Under the pieces are notes generated by a model. It saw only the letters and a program-made list of their open reading frames with translations. It was not told where the DNA came from and made no database searches. From positions 25,405 to 89,404 of the forward strand of contig NZ_NFGZ01000013.1 of the NCBI RefSeq assembly GCF_002159175.1: a stretch of 64,000 bases of DNA, read 5' to 3'. Source of the DNA: Flavonifractor sp. An92 (lineage in GTDB: Bacteria; Bacillota; Clostridia; Oscillospirales; Oscillospiraceae). The translations under genes and the position numbers were made by a program. Of the stretch, positions 8,615 through 17,351 are shown in pieces (the first letter of the stretch is position 1; each line of letters opens with the position of its first letter).

Positions 8615-10045
8615 ATGGAACATTCCAATCAGATCCTGGACACGGAGCCGGTAGGAGCGCTGATGCGACGGTATGCTGTGCCCTGCATCATCTCTCTGCT
8701 GGTGGGGGCGCTCTACAACATCGTCGACCAGGTCTTTATCGCCAATGCCAGCTACCTGGGCTCGTATGGAAATGCCGCCAATACGGTGGTGTTTCCGCTG
8801 ACGGTGGTGGCGCTGGCTGTGGCGGTGATGGTGGGAGACGGCTGCTGCGCCTTCGTCAGCATCAGCCTGGGGCGCGGAGATGGTGATGCGGCAAGGCAGA
8901 GCGTGGGCAACGCCATTCTGATGAGCGTGGCAGGCAGCCTGCTGCTGACCATCCTCTACCTGCTGGGCCAGAGCCGGATCATCGCGCTGTTCGGCGGAAC
9001 GGTCAACGAGGAGACCTTCCGCTATTCCCGGGAATATTTCTTCTATATCACCCTGGGCATTCCGTTCTATATGTTCGGACAGGCCATGAATCCGGTGATC
9101 CGCGCCGACGGCAGCCCCAGATTTGCCATGGCCGCCACACTGGCTGGAGCGGTCACCAACCTGATCCTCGACCCGATTTTCATCTTTGTTTTTCACTGGG
9201 GGATGATGGGAGCGGCAGTGGCCACCGTCATCGGCCAGATCCTGACCGCCATCCTCTCGGTCTGGTATGTTCTCCATATGAAAACCATCCGCCCTACCCC
9301 CGCCCATTTCCGGCTCAACGGCAGGATCTGCGGAAGGACGCTGCTTCTGGGCATTACCAGTTTCCTGTCGCAGATCTCTCTGGTGGTGTCTATGGCGGCG
9401 GTCAACAATATGCTGCGGAAATACGGCGCGGAGGACGTGATCTTCGGCCAGGCCCAGTATGCCCAGATCCCCATGGCGGTGGTGGGGATCGTCATGAAAT
9501 TTTTCCAGATCATCATTTCGGTGGTGGTGGGCATGGCTGCGGGCTGTATCCCCATCGTGGGCTTCAACATGGGCGCGGAGAAGCGGGACCGGGTCCGGAG
9601 CCTGTTTACCAAGCTGCTGCTGTCTGAGACAGTGGTGGGGGCCGTGGGTTTCCTTCTGGCCGAGTGTTTCCCCCAGCCCCTGATCGCCCTCTTCGGCGCG
9701 GCCAATGAGAGCGTATATTATACGGAGTTTGCCGTCCGTGCGTTCCGGGTCTACCTGTGTCTGATCATCCTGGCCTGCGTCAATAAGGCGTGCTTTATTT
9801 TCCTGCAGGCCATGGGCAAGGCGGCGGCCTCCACGGCCCTGTCCATGATCCGGGAGGTGGTGTTCGGCGTGGGCTTTGCGCTGCTGCTGCCCCTCTTTTA
9901 CGGCCTGGACGGGGTACTGTTCTCCATGCCTGCGTCGGACGGACTGACGTTCCTGGTAGCGCTGGTCCTGATCTGCCATACCGATCGGGAGCTGACCGGG
10001 GCGGCGGGCAAGCATATCCCGGCGGCAAGGCACTCCTTGCTGTGA
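8615..10045 (+). CDS. MATE family multidrug/sodium antiporter
   Basis: A 476-residue membrane exporter of the MATE superfamily, which extrudes drugs or metabolites using Na+ or H+ gradients. Two homologous halves of six membrane helices are visible. The first opens PVGALMRRYAVPCIISLLVG and contains the typical NIVDQVFIAN stretch. AGGAGGG ends 6 nt before ATG 8615; an ATG 4 nt upstream is out of frame. The gene is monocistronic between two terminators. The C-terminal 25 residues are polar. Substrate unknown. Confidence 0.9.
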   Translation: MEHSNQILDTEPVGALMRRYAVPCIISLLVGALYNIVDQVFIANASYLGSYGNAANTVVFPLTVVALAVAVMVGDGCCAFVSISLGRGDGDAARQSVGNAILMSVAGSLLLTILYLLGQSRIIALFGGTVNEETFRYSREYFFYITLGIPFYMFGQAMNPVIRADGSPRFAMAATLAGAVTNLILDPIFIFVFHWGMMGAAVATVIGQILTAILSVWYVLHMKTIRPTPAHFRLNGRICGRTLLLGITSFLSQISLVVSMAAVNNMLRKYGAEDVIFGQAQYAQIPMAVVGIVMKFFQIIISVVVGMAAGCIPIVGFNMGAEKRDRVRSLFTKLLLSETVVGAVGFLLAECFPQPLIALFGAANESVYYTEFAVRAFRVYLCLIILACVNKACFIFLQAMGKAAASTALSMIREVVFGVGFALLLPLFYGLDGVLFSMPASDGLTFLVALVLICHTDRELTGAAGKHIPAARHSLL

Positions 10046-10060
10046 CCGGCTGAGCACACA

Positions 10061-10105
10061 AAGCAAAGGCGCTGTTTTCTTAGGAAAACAGCGCCTTTGC
10101 TTTTG
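10061..10105 (+). terminator. Terminator of the first MATE gene
   Basis: AAGCAAAGGCGCTGTTTTC pairs with GAAAACAGCGCCTTTGCTT over 19 bp with a 4-nt loop, followed by TT-rich DNA. Confidence 0.85.
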
Positions 10106-10140
10106 CTTTCCATGTGCCGTTTGGGCTGCCTTTGGAGTAA

Positions 10141-10158
10141 AAATAATTTTTAAAATGA
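10141..10158 (+). repeat. 18-bp direct repeat, copy 1
   Basis: AAAATAATTTTTAAAATG occurs here and again at 10514-10531. The second copy fills most of the spacer of the gldA-like promoter. The copies are 373 bp apart in an AT-rich 590-bp gap. Confidence 0.6.
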
Positions 10159-10336
10159 AGCGCACAAACAGCGCCGAAAGGGAGAGACGGCAGAGCGCGG
10201 AACTGCATAGATTCTGAATATATACAAATATAGGTGATAAAATATCAATTCATAAGGTCGGCACGGGAGAGCAAATTATAAAAAATTCCGTCTTGATTAC
10301 AAATAGTTTACACGCCGGAATGCGCGAATTTCACAA

Positions 10337-10369
10337 AAATAGGTAGATTTCAGGCCTAAAATAGGCAGA
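10337..10369 (+). repeat. Paired 12-bp direct repeats with 21-bp spacing
   Basis: AAAATAGGTAGA (10337-10348) and AAAATAGGCAGA (10358-10369) start exactly 21 bp apart, two helical turns, on one DNA face. This looks like paired activator sites upstream of the catabolic operon. Confidence 0.4.
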
Positions 10370-10510
10370 AATAAATGGAAAAAGCAAATGAATATGTGAA
10401 AGAAGTCCATATATCGAGAAATAAAGTTCATACATATGTGTAATATAGACAAAAGGCGACGGGGTGATTTATTGATATAATAGAAATTCGTTCACGGATG
10501 CAAAATCATG

Positions 10511-10538
10511 TTGAAAATAATTTTTAAAATGCTATAGT
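10511..10538 (+). promoter_or_regulatory. Promoter of the dehydrogenase-TRAP-reductase operon
   Basis: TTGAAA (10511-10516), a 16-nt spacer and an extended -10, TGC-TATAGT (-10 at 10533-10538). A second TATAAT at 10476-10481 lacks a good -35. The 10106-10510 stretch upstream holds the repeats listed separately and no credible gene. Confidence 0.6.
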
Positions 10539-10610
10539 TAAGGCAGATCACAAAGCACTGCGCAGCGTGGCGCCCGCGAGAGCACAGTGGAACAAAAAAG
10601 GAGGTAGAGC

Positions 10611-10703
10611 GTGCCGTTTGGCCTGCTCGCAAATTATGGTTTCTTCTACCACGAGAGCGTTTGGAAGTCCTTTGCGTTATGTTCAGGGTCCGGGCGAGTT
10701 TGA
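10611..10703 (+). CDS. Possible 30-residue leader peptide overlapping the dehydrogenase start
   Basis: A GTG codon 5 nt after a near-perfect AAGGAGGT opens a 30-codon frame ending TGA at 10701-10703. It overlaps the start of the dehydrogenase gene in another frame. The dehydrogenase ATG has no ribosome site of its own, so this frame may be a coupling or leader peptide. Equally, the ribosome site may serve a non-ATG start of the dehydrogenase, such as TTG 10618. Confidence 0.35.
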   Translation: MPFGLLANYGFFYHESVWKSFALCSGSGRV

Positions 10704-11742
10704 CCGCCTGCCCCAGTATACCGCCCCCTACGGCAATGCCTGCGTTCTGATCGACGGGTTCCTCTATCCGGATCTGAACGCCCGTCTGGAGAAGGCCTAC
10801 GCCGGCAGCGACCACAGCTTCGTCTCCATCCAGTTCCAGGGCGAGTGCTGTGATGAGGAGGCGGCCCGGATCGGGGCCATCGCCCGGGAGCACCAGGCCG
10901 GCGTCTTTGTGGGCGTGGGCGGCGGCAAGACGCTGGACACCGCCAAGGTGTGCGCCGACGCCATGGGGCTGCCGGTCATCATCGCGCCCTCCTCGGCGTC
11001 CACCGACGCGCCGGTCAGCGAGATCGCGGTGCTCTACACCGCCGACGGCGAGTACATCGGCTCCCGCAAAATGAAGCGCAACGCCGATCTGGTCCTGGTG
11101 GACAGCCAGATCATCGCCAAGGCGCCCCGCCGCCTCTTCGTGGCCGGTATGGGCGACGCCCTGGCCACCTGGTTGGAGGCCCAGGCGGATGAGGCCTCCG
11201 ACTCCCCCAACTACATCGGCACGGGCTACCGCCGCTGCAAAGCCGGCATGGCCATCGCAAAAGCCAGCTGGGACATCCTCTTTGCCGACGGTCCCGCCGC
11301 GCTGCGGGCCCTGGAGCGGGGTGTGGTCACCGAGGCGCTGGAGAACGTCATCGAGGCCAACACCCTGCTCAGCGGCCTGGGCTTCCTGAACACCGGCCTG
11401 GCCACCGCCCACGGCATCCACTCGGGCCTGACCGCCCTGCCGGAGACCCACAAGTACCTCCACGGTGAGAAGGTGGCCTTCGGTGTGGTCTGCCAGATGG
11501 TGCTGGAGAACACCCCCGCCGATGTGGTGGATCAGGTCATGCGCTTCATGACCGCCATCGGCCTGCCGGTGACGCTGGAGCAGCTGGGCGTGGAGGCCAC
11601 GCCGGAGAAGGTCCTGGCCATCGCGGAAAAGACCGCCCAGGGTCCCCTGGTCCACCAGGAGCCCTTCGTGGTGACCACCCAGTCGGTGTACGACGCCATT
11701 CTGGCGGCCGATGAGCTGGGCAAGCAGTACCGCGCCATGTGA
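10636..11742 (+). CDS. Glycerol-dehydrogenase-like iron/zinc alcohol dehydrogenase
   Basis: A 368-residue member of the GldA branch of metal-dependent alcohol dehydrogenases, which interconvert polyols and ketones with NAD. The nucleotide site is GVGGGKTLDTAK. Metal ligands are the Asp in GMGDALATW and His residues in AHGIHSGL and LHGEKVAFG. The start is uncertain: ATG 10636 fits the usual N-terminus (AFGSPLRYVQGPG) but lacks a ribosome site, and TTG 10618 is 12 nt after AGGAGG. Leading the TRAP/GrdEB operon, it probably processes the imported compound or a cleavage product; glycerol itself is not assured. Confidence 0.85.
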   Translation: MVSSTTRAFGSPLRYVQGPGEFDRLPQYTAPYGNACVLIDGFLYPDLNARLEKAYAGSDHSFVSIQFQGECCDEEAARIGAIAREHQAGVFVGVGGGKTLDTAKVCADAMGLPVIIAPSSASTDAPVSEIAVLYTADGEYIGSRKMKRNADLVLVDSQIIAKAPRRLFVAGMGDALATWLEAQADEASDSPNYIGTGYRRCKAGMAIAKASWDILFADGPAALRALERGVVTEALENVIEANTLLSGLGFLNTGLATAHGIHSGLTALPETHKYLHGEKVAFGVVCQMVLENTPADVVDQVMRFMTAIGLPVTLEQLGVEATPEKVLAIAEKTAQGPLVHQEPFVVTTQSVYDAILAADELGKQYRAM

Positions 11743-11784
11743 CGGCGAGCCAACCGAACCATCCGATGACAAGGGGGAATTTCC

Positions 11785-12804
11785 GTGAAAAAGAAGTGGA
11801 CGCGTATCCTCCTGGCGCTGCTCTGCTGCGGGCTTCTGGCCTCCTGCGGCGGCGCCGGTACGAGCGAGGGCCCTGAGCCGGAAGTGGTGCTGGACTTCGG
11901 ACACATCCAGAACCCCGGCCATGCCCTGGCGGTGGCGCCGGAGGAGTTCAAGGCTCTGGTGGAAGAGCGCAGCGAGGGCCGGATCCAGGTCAACCTCTAC
12001 CCCTCCAGCCAGCTGGGCTCAGCCCGCGAGATGATGGAGCAGGTGACCATGGGCACCCTGGACATGACCTGCTGTGACACCGCCGACTGGGCGGCCGCCC
12101 TGAGCATCCCCGAGCTGGCCGTGTTCAACATGCCCTTCCTGACCAAGGACCTGGACACCCAGGCCGAGCTCATCAACACCATCGTCTCGGAAGAGGTGCC
12201 CAAGATGCTGGAGGGCTCCGGCGTGCGCCTGCTGATGACCTACTCCAACGGCATCCGCAACCCGCTGCTCAAGACCAAGCCCATCACCTGCCTGGAGGAC
12301 ATCCAGGGCATCAAGATGCGCACCGCTGAGACCCCGCTCTATGTGGACCTGTGGAACTGCCTGGGGGCCAGCACCGTCACCTCCGCCTGGAGCGAGGCCT
12401 ACACCCTCCTGCAGCAGGGCGTGGCCGACGCGGTGGAGGCCGACGCCACCGGCCTGGTGAACCAGAACCTGCAGGAGCAGGGCAAGTACTTCTCCAAGAT
12501 CGGCCATCTGGGCGCCATTTACTGCGTCTTTATGAGTGAAGAGAAATGGGACAAGATCCCGGCGGATCTCCAGGAGATCATTCAGGAGTGTGCGCTGGAG
12601 AGTCAGAATACCCAGCTGGAAGAGCGGCAGGCCTCGGATGACGCCGCGGAAAAGAAGATGGAAGAGGACGGCGTGCAGATCAACGAGGTCTCTGCGGAAG
12701 AGCGGGAGCGGATGAAAGACGCCTGCCAGCCCATCTATGACGAATACGCCGAGAAATACGATCTGGGCGACCTGATCGAGCGGATGCTGGCGTTGAACAA
12801 TTGA
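11785..12804 (+). CDS. TRAP transporter substrate-binding lipoprotein (DctP type)
   Basis: A 339-residue extracellular binding protein of a tripartite ATP-independent importer. GTG start after AAGGGGGAA. The signal ends LLASC with lipidated Cys21, so it is membrane-tethered. The core has the typical DctP progression: LYPSSQLGSAREMMEQVTMG, then LAVFNMPFL and IQGIKMRTAETPLY. The conserved Arg in KMRT usually binds a substrate carboxylate, suggesting an acid or amino acid ligand. Next to membrane subunits Q and M and the component B genes, it probably delivers the reductase substrate. Confidence 0.9.
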   Translation: MKKKWTRILLALLCCGLLASCGGAGTSEGPEPEVVLDFGHIQNPGHALAVAPEEFKALVEERSEGRIQVNLYPSSQLGSAREMMEQVTMGTLDMTCCDTADWAAALSIPELAVFNMPFLTKDLDTQAELINTIVSEEVPKMLEGSGVRLLMTYSNGIRNPLLKTKPITCLEDIQGIKMRTAETPLYVDLWNCLGASTVTSAWSEAYTLLQQGVADAVEADATGLVNQNLQEQGKYFSKIGHLGAIYCVFMSEEKWDKIPADLQEIIQECALESQNTQLEERQASDDAAEKKMEEDGVQINEVSAEERERMKDACQPIYDEYAEKYDLGDLIERMLALNN

Positions 12805-12843
12805 ACCGGAAACCGCGATTCTGACCTTTAAGAGGTGACAAAA

Positions 12844-13335
12844 GTGAAAACACTCCTGAAAATCGACCGGGGCATCGAGACCTTCCAGACCTGGTTTTGC
12901 ATAGCGATGTTTGTTTTGATCCTGATTTTCGGCAGTATCCAGGTCTTTGGCCGCTTCATCCTCCACTCGGCGCCCCCCTGGACCGAAGAGGCCATGCGCT
13001 TTTGCGGTATCTACCTGACCTTTGTGGGCTCCGCCCTCACCGTGCGGGTGGACGGCCATGTGTCGGTGGACATCGTCATCAGCTCCATGAAGAACAACAA
13101 GGCCCGGGCCATCCTCTTCATCGTGGGCCGCCTGATCTGCGTGGTGTTCCTGCTGATGTTCCTGCCCGGCTCTATCCTGCTGGTCACCAAGACCTTCCAG
13201 TCGCTGGGCGCGGCTATCGCCATTCCCTACGCCTACGTCTACGCTGCGGCTCCGCTGGGCGTTGTGATGATGCTGTGCTCCTACGCCAGCGCCATTCCCA
13301 AGCTGTCCAAGCAGTATCGAGAGGGGGAGAAGTAA
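12844..13335 (+). CDS. TRAP transporter small membrane subunit (DctQ type)
   Basis: A 163-residue protein with four hydrophobic segments, the usual topology of DctQ, which pairs with the large subunit. Start is placed at GTG 12844 because AGAGGTG lies 6 nt before it; an earlier GTG at 12835 is part of that ribosome site. WTEEAMRFCGIYLTFVG is the conserved family stretch. Its stop abuts the TTG start of the large subunit. Confidence 0.88.
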   Translation: MKTLLKIDRGIETFQTWFCIAMFVLILIFGSIQVFGRFILHSAPPWTEEAMRFCGIYLTFVGSALTVRVDGHVSVDIVISSMKNNKARAILFIVGRLICVVFLLMFLPGSILLVTKTFQSLGAAIAIPYAYVYAAAPLGVVMMLCSYASAIPKLSKQYREGEK

Positions 13336-14619
13336 TTGATTACCATCGCAGTTGTGGGACTGCTCATCCTGCTGGTGTTGGGCGTCCCGGTGTGTTTTGC
13401 CATTGGTCTGTCCGGTCTGCTGGCCATTATGCTGGGCAGCGACATCCCGTCCCTCATGGCGGCCCATCAGGCCATCCGCGGCATGAACTCCTTCTCCCTG
13501 ATGGCCGGTCCCCTGTTCATCCTGGCCGGTGAGATCATGGGCGCGGCCAACCTCTCCAAGCGTATCCTGGACTTCTGCCGGGCCTGCATCGCCCAGGTCC
13601 GGGGCGGCATGGGCATAGTGTCCGTGCTGGCCAACATGATCTTCGCGGGCATCTCCGGCTCCGGTGCGGCCACCATGAGCGCCGTGAGCACCCTGACCGT
13701 GCCCGAGCTGAAGAAAGAGGGCTATGACAGCGGCTTCATCGCCTCCATGATCGCCGGCTCCGGCGCGCTGGCCCCCATCATCCCGCCCAGCACCAACATG
13801 ATCGTCTACGCCTCCCTCACCGGCTTCTCGGTGGGCAAGCTCTTCCTGGGCGGCCTGGTGCCCGGCATCCTGATCGGCATCTGCCTGATGGTCATGTGCT
13901 ACTGGTACGCCCGCAAGCACAATGTGGACGGCGGCAGCGGCCACTTCAGCTTCCGCGCGGTGGGCAAGGCCTTCGTGCACTCCTTCTTCGCCCTCATTAC
14001 CCCCGTCATCATTCTGGCCGGCGTGGTGTCCGGCAAGTTCACCGCCACCGAGTCCGGCATCGTGGCCTGCATCTACGCGCTGATCTGCGGCTTCTTCATC
14101 TACCGCACCCTGAAGCTCTCCGACCTGGTGGGCATCTTCAAGCGCGCGGCCTCTTCCTCCGCCATGCTGATGATGATCATGGGCATCTCCAGCATCTACT
14201 CCTACATCTTCGCCCGTGAGAACCTGGCCGAGCATATCAAGAACTTCATGCTCTCCATCAGCCAGAATCCCGCCGTGGTGGTGTTCATCATCATCGTCAT
14301 CATGCTCATCATCGGCTGCTTCATGGAGACCCTGGCCGCCACCGCCGTCATCCTGCCCATCGTCTACCCCATCATCACCAGCCTGGGCGTGGACCCCCTG
14401 CTGTTCGGCGTGCTGTTCTCCATCTCCACCGTGGTGGGCGCCCTGACCCCGCCGGTGGGCCTGTACCTCTTCCTCTCCATGAACATCGCGGAGGCTCCCT
14501 TCCGCAAAGCCATCAGCTACACCGCGCCGGTGGTGCTCATCATCCTGGCGGTCATGCTGCTGATGTGGTTCTTCCCGCCCATCGTCACCTTGGTGCCCAA
14601 CCTTCTCATGGGCGCATAA
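13336..14619 (+). CDS. TRAP transporter large membrane subunit (DctM type)
   Basis: A 427-residue subunit of about twelve hydrophobic segments that forms the sodium-driven transport path. A TTG start follows the DctQ stop immediately, with GAGGGGGAGA upstream. Family sequences are clear: the N-terminal GVPVCFAIGLSGLLAI, SGSGAATMSAV, and APIIPPSTNMIVYASLTG in the middle. No truncation or frame break. With DctP and DctQ it completes an importer dedicated to this catabolic operon. Confidence 0.93.
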   Translation: MITIAVVGLLILLVLGVPVCFAIGLSGLLAIMLGSDIPSLMAAHQAIRGMNSFSLMAGPLFILAGEIMGAANLSKRILDFCRACIAQVRGGMGIVSVLANMIFAGISGSGAATMSAVSTLTVPELKKEGYDSGFIASMIAGSGALAPIIPPSTNMIVYASLTGFSVGKLFLGGLVPGILIGICLMVMCYWYARKHNVDGGSGHFSFRAVGKAFVHSFFALITPVIILAGVVSGKFTATESGIVACIYALICGFFIYRTLKLSDLVGIFKRAASSSAMLMMIMGISSIYSYIFARENLAEHIKNFMLSISQNPAVVVFIIIVIMLIIGCFMETLAATAVILPIVYPIITSLGVDPLLFGVLFSISTVVGALTPPVGLYLFLSMNIAEAPFRKAISYTAPVVLIILAVMLLMWFFPPIVTLVPNLLMGA

Positions 14620-14636
14620 GGCTTAAGGAGTTTAGT

Positions 14637-15941
14637 ATGAAATTAACGGTAGAAACCTTAAAGATCAAGGACCTGCAGTTTGGCGACACCACCTGTCTGA
14701 AGGACGGGGTCCTCTATGTGAGCAAGGCCGACATCCTGGCCTTTGCCGAGAGTGAGCCCTGCTTCAACACCCTCAAGATCGACATCGCCCGCCCGGGGGA
14801 TTCCACCCGGATCATCAACGTGGTGGATGTGGTCCAGCCCCGGTGCAAGGTGTCGGGCAACATCGACTGGCCCGGCGTCCTCACCGACGACTACGAGATC
14901 GCCGGCAGCGGTGTCACCCGGGCGGTGGAGGGCATGGGCATCGTCCTGTGCCAGAACAACACCTACTGGTCCCGGAAGTGGGGCTCCTTCGACATGAGCG
15001 GCGAGTGCGCCGCCATCAACCCCTACGCCAAGATGCCTGAGCTGGTCATCGAGCCCATGGCCCCGGAGGACGCGGACTTCCGCGACTACCGCGAGGCGGT
15101 GCGCCGGGTGGGCTTCAAGACCAGCGTGCTGCTGGCCAAGGTCACCCTGGGACAGGCCCCCGATTCTACCGAGACCTTCGACAACGAGACCCAGTACCCA
15201 GACCTTCCCAGCATCGCCTATTCCTATCAGATCTACTCCAAGCAGTACGACACCCAGAACTACCGGGAGCCCATGGTCTACGGCAACGCCGTGCCCGACA
15301 GCCTCCCCCTCATCATGCAGCCCACCGAGATCCTGGACGGCGCCATCGCCCCCTGCGGCGGCTTCCGCTGCGTGACCACCTATGAGATCCAGAACCACCC
15401 GGTCATCGTGGAGCTGATGCGCCGCCACGGCAAGGACCTCAACTTCGCCGGCGTGCTCATCACCGTCACCTCGGTGGAGGCCAAGCACCGCTATCTGGTG
15501 TCCAAAATGGCGGCCAGCCTCCTGAAAGAGGTGTTCCACGCCGACGGCGTCATCGTCACCAAGGGCGTGGGCGGCGCGTCCACCCTGTGCGTGGGCGCCA
15601 TCGCCAGCGAGGCGGAGAAGCTGGGTATCAAGGCGGTGCCCATCATCCAGATCCTCAACGGCAAGAGTAACCTGGGCGTGGAGTGCATGATCAGCGAGCA
15701 GAACGTGGATTCCATCGTATGCTCGGGAACCTATTACCACAACTTTACCCTCCCGCCGGTGGAGACCCTGCTGGGCGGGCCGGAGGACGCGCTGTACCTC
15801 AGCGGCGACGACGGCGTCATCGGCGGCCACAAGATCGCCACCGGCCGTCCGGCCAAGGGAGAGGTCCGCTCCACCTACATGAAGCAGGTTGGCCTGATGA
15901 GCCAGGTGGGCTACTCCTACGGCATGGCCGTGGATTACTGA
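14637..15941 (+). CDS. Glycine/sarcosine/betaine reductase component B, GrdE/GrdG/GrdI-type subunit
   Basis: A 434-residue proprotein of the substrate-binding part of component B. In known systems it self-cleaves before a Cys to create a pyruvoyl group that binds the substrate amine. The likely cleavage region is ILDGAIAPCGGFRC, with Cys240 and Cys245; Cys240 lies close to the Cys242 I recall for GrdE. Also typical are TTYEIQNHPVIVELMRRHGK and the KGVGGASTLCVGA loop. ATG 14637 has AAGGAG upstream. It sits with a TRAP importer, not with grdA/C/D, so its substrate may not be glycine. Confidence 0.88.
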   Translation: MKLTVETLKIKDLQFGDTTCLKDGVLYVSKADILAFAESEPCFNTLKIDIARPGDSTRIINVVDVVQPRCKVSGNIDWPGVLTDDYEIAGSGVTRAVEGMGIVLCQNNTYWSRKWGSFDMSGECAAINPYAKMPELVIEPMAPEDADFRDYREAVRRVGFKTSVLLAKVTLGQAPDSTETFDNETQYPDLPSIAYSYQIYSKQYDTQNYREPMVYGNAVPDSLPLIMQPTEILDGAIAPCGGFRCVTTYEIQNHPVIVELMRRHGKDLNFAGVLITVTSVEAKHRYLVSKMAASLLKEVFHADGVIVTKGVGGASTLCVGAIASEAEKLGIKAVPIIQILNGKSNLGVECMISEQNVDSIVCSGTYYHNFTLPPVETLLGGPEDALYLSGDDGVIGGHKIATGRPAKGEVRSTYMKQVGLMSQVGYSYGMAVDY

Positions 15942-15957
15942 GGGAGAAGGTCACAGT

Positions 15958-17268
15958 ATGGAACAGAAAAAATGGCGTGTTGTCTGCTATATCAACCAGT
16001 TCTTCGGCCAGATCGGCGGCGAGGACATGGCCCATGTGGGCTTTTCGGTGAAGGAGGAGCCGGTGGGCCCGGCCCTCCTCTTCCAGAAGCTGCTCCAGGA
16101 CGACTGCGAGGTGGTGGGCACCATCATCTGTGGTGACAACTACTTCGCCGAGCACACCGAACAGGCCACTGCCGAGGGCGTGGAGCTGGTCCGGGCGCTG
16201 AAGCCCGACCTCTTCATCGCGGGCCCCGCCTTCAACGCCGGGCGCTACGGCATCAGCTGCGGCAATATGGTCAGCGCCGTGGGCCGGGAGCTGGGCATCC
16301 CCACCGTCACCGGCATGTATCCGGAAAATCCGGCGGTGGAGCTCTTCCGCAAGGATACCTACATCGTCAAAACGGCCATCCTCTCCTCCCAGCTGCGCAA
16401 GGCCGCTCCGGTCATGGCCAGCATCGGCCTGCGCCTGCTGAAGGGGGAGCACATCGGCAGCGCCGCCTCGGAGGGCTATATCATCCGGGACATCATCCTC
16501 AATGAGGAGCAGCCCCAGAACGCGGCGGAGCGGGCCATCGACATGGTCCTGAAGAAGATCAAGGGCGAGCCCTTTGTCAGCGAGCTGCTGCCGCCCAAGT
16601 TCGACCACGTGCCCCCCGCCCCTCCGGTGGCGGACCTGAGCAAGGTCAAGCTGGCTCTGGTCACCGACGGCGGACTCATTCCCCAGACCAACCCCGACAA
16701 ACTCAAGCCCAACGGCAGCACCACCTGGGGCCACTACAACTGGGACACCCTGGTGGCCGAGCCCCACTTCGTCATCCACAGCGGCTACGACGGCACCTGG
16801 GTGCTGGAGAACCCCTACCGGCTCTTCCCGGTGGACATCCTGCGGGAAGAGGTGGCCCAGGGCAAGCTGGGCGCGCTGGAGGAGGAGGTCTATGTCTCCT
16901 GCGGCAACTGCGCCTCGGTGGCGGCCTCCAAGGCCAAGGGCCAGCAGATCGCCCAGGCCCTGCTGGACAAGGGCATCCAGGCGGCTATCCTGACCTCCAC
17001 GTGAGGCACCAGCACTCGTTGCGGGTCAACGATCGTGAAGGAAATCGAGCGGGTGGGCATCCCGGTGACGCAGATCTGCGCGGTGGTGGACATCGCCAAG
17101 TCGGTGGGCTCCTCCCGCATCCTGCGTGGTTTTGCCATCACCTGCCCGGTGGGCAATCCCACCCTCAGCGCGGAGGACGAAACGACCTCCCGCCAGCGCT
17201 ATGTGGAAAAGGCGCTGGACATGCTCACCAAGCCCGGCCAGAGCGGCATGGTGGAGGACATCCTTTAA
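15958..17268 (+). CDS. Component B selenoprotein, GrdB/GrdF/GrdH-type, UGA-encoded selenocysteine
   Basis: Reading through the in-frame TGA at 17002-17004 gives a 436-residue protein with selenocysteine at residue 349, in the context TST-U-GTSTRCGSTIVKE that is diagnostic of this family. The selenolate attacks the substrate carbon and passes a Se-carboxymethyl-type group to GrdA. Downstream sequence stays coding and homologous (VGIPVTQICAVVDIAKSVG, then FAITCPVGNP) to the stop at 17266. A hairpin starts 11 nt after the TGA, as in E. coli SECIS elements. Automatic annotation would split it into two ORFs. It ends the operon with the GrdE-like gene. Confidence 0.93.
17005..17032 (+). promoter_or_regulatory. 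SECIS element of the GrdB-like selenoprotein
   Basis: TCGTTG (17016-17021) pairs with CAACGA (17027-17032) around loop CGGGT. The stem begins 11 nt after the TGA, the spacing of the SelB-binding minihelix in E. coli fdhF. It lies inside the coding sequence. Confidence 0.65.
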
Positions 17269-17282
17269 ATCTCAGAATATGT

Positions 17283-17311
17283 TTGCTCCCTTTCGCAACT
17301 CCATGTAAAAT
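17283..17311 (+). promoter_or_regulatory. Probable promoter of the RpiR regulator
   Basis: TTGCTC (17283-17288), a 17-nt spacer and TAAAAT (17306-17311) in the short gap after the reductase operon. The regulator may also be reached by readthrough, since no terminator is visible before it. Confidence 0.45.
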
Positions 17312-17351
17312 AGAGGAAACGGAGAACGTATCAGAAGGGGAGCAAAGCGCG

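Noticed and set aside
12019..14235. Minus-strand frame of about 738 codons opposite the TRAP genes
   Set aside because: Composition is His/Gly/Asp-rich antisense; the plus strand encodes complete DctP, DctQ and DctM.
15958..17268. Apparent two-gene split of the GrdB-like protein
   Set aside because: The separating stop is TGA at the family Sec position and a SECIS-like hairpin follows.
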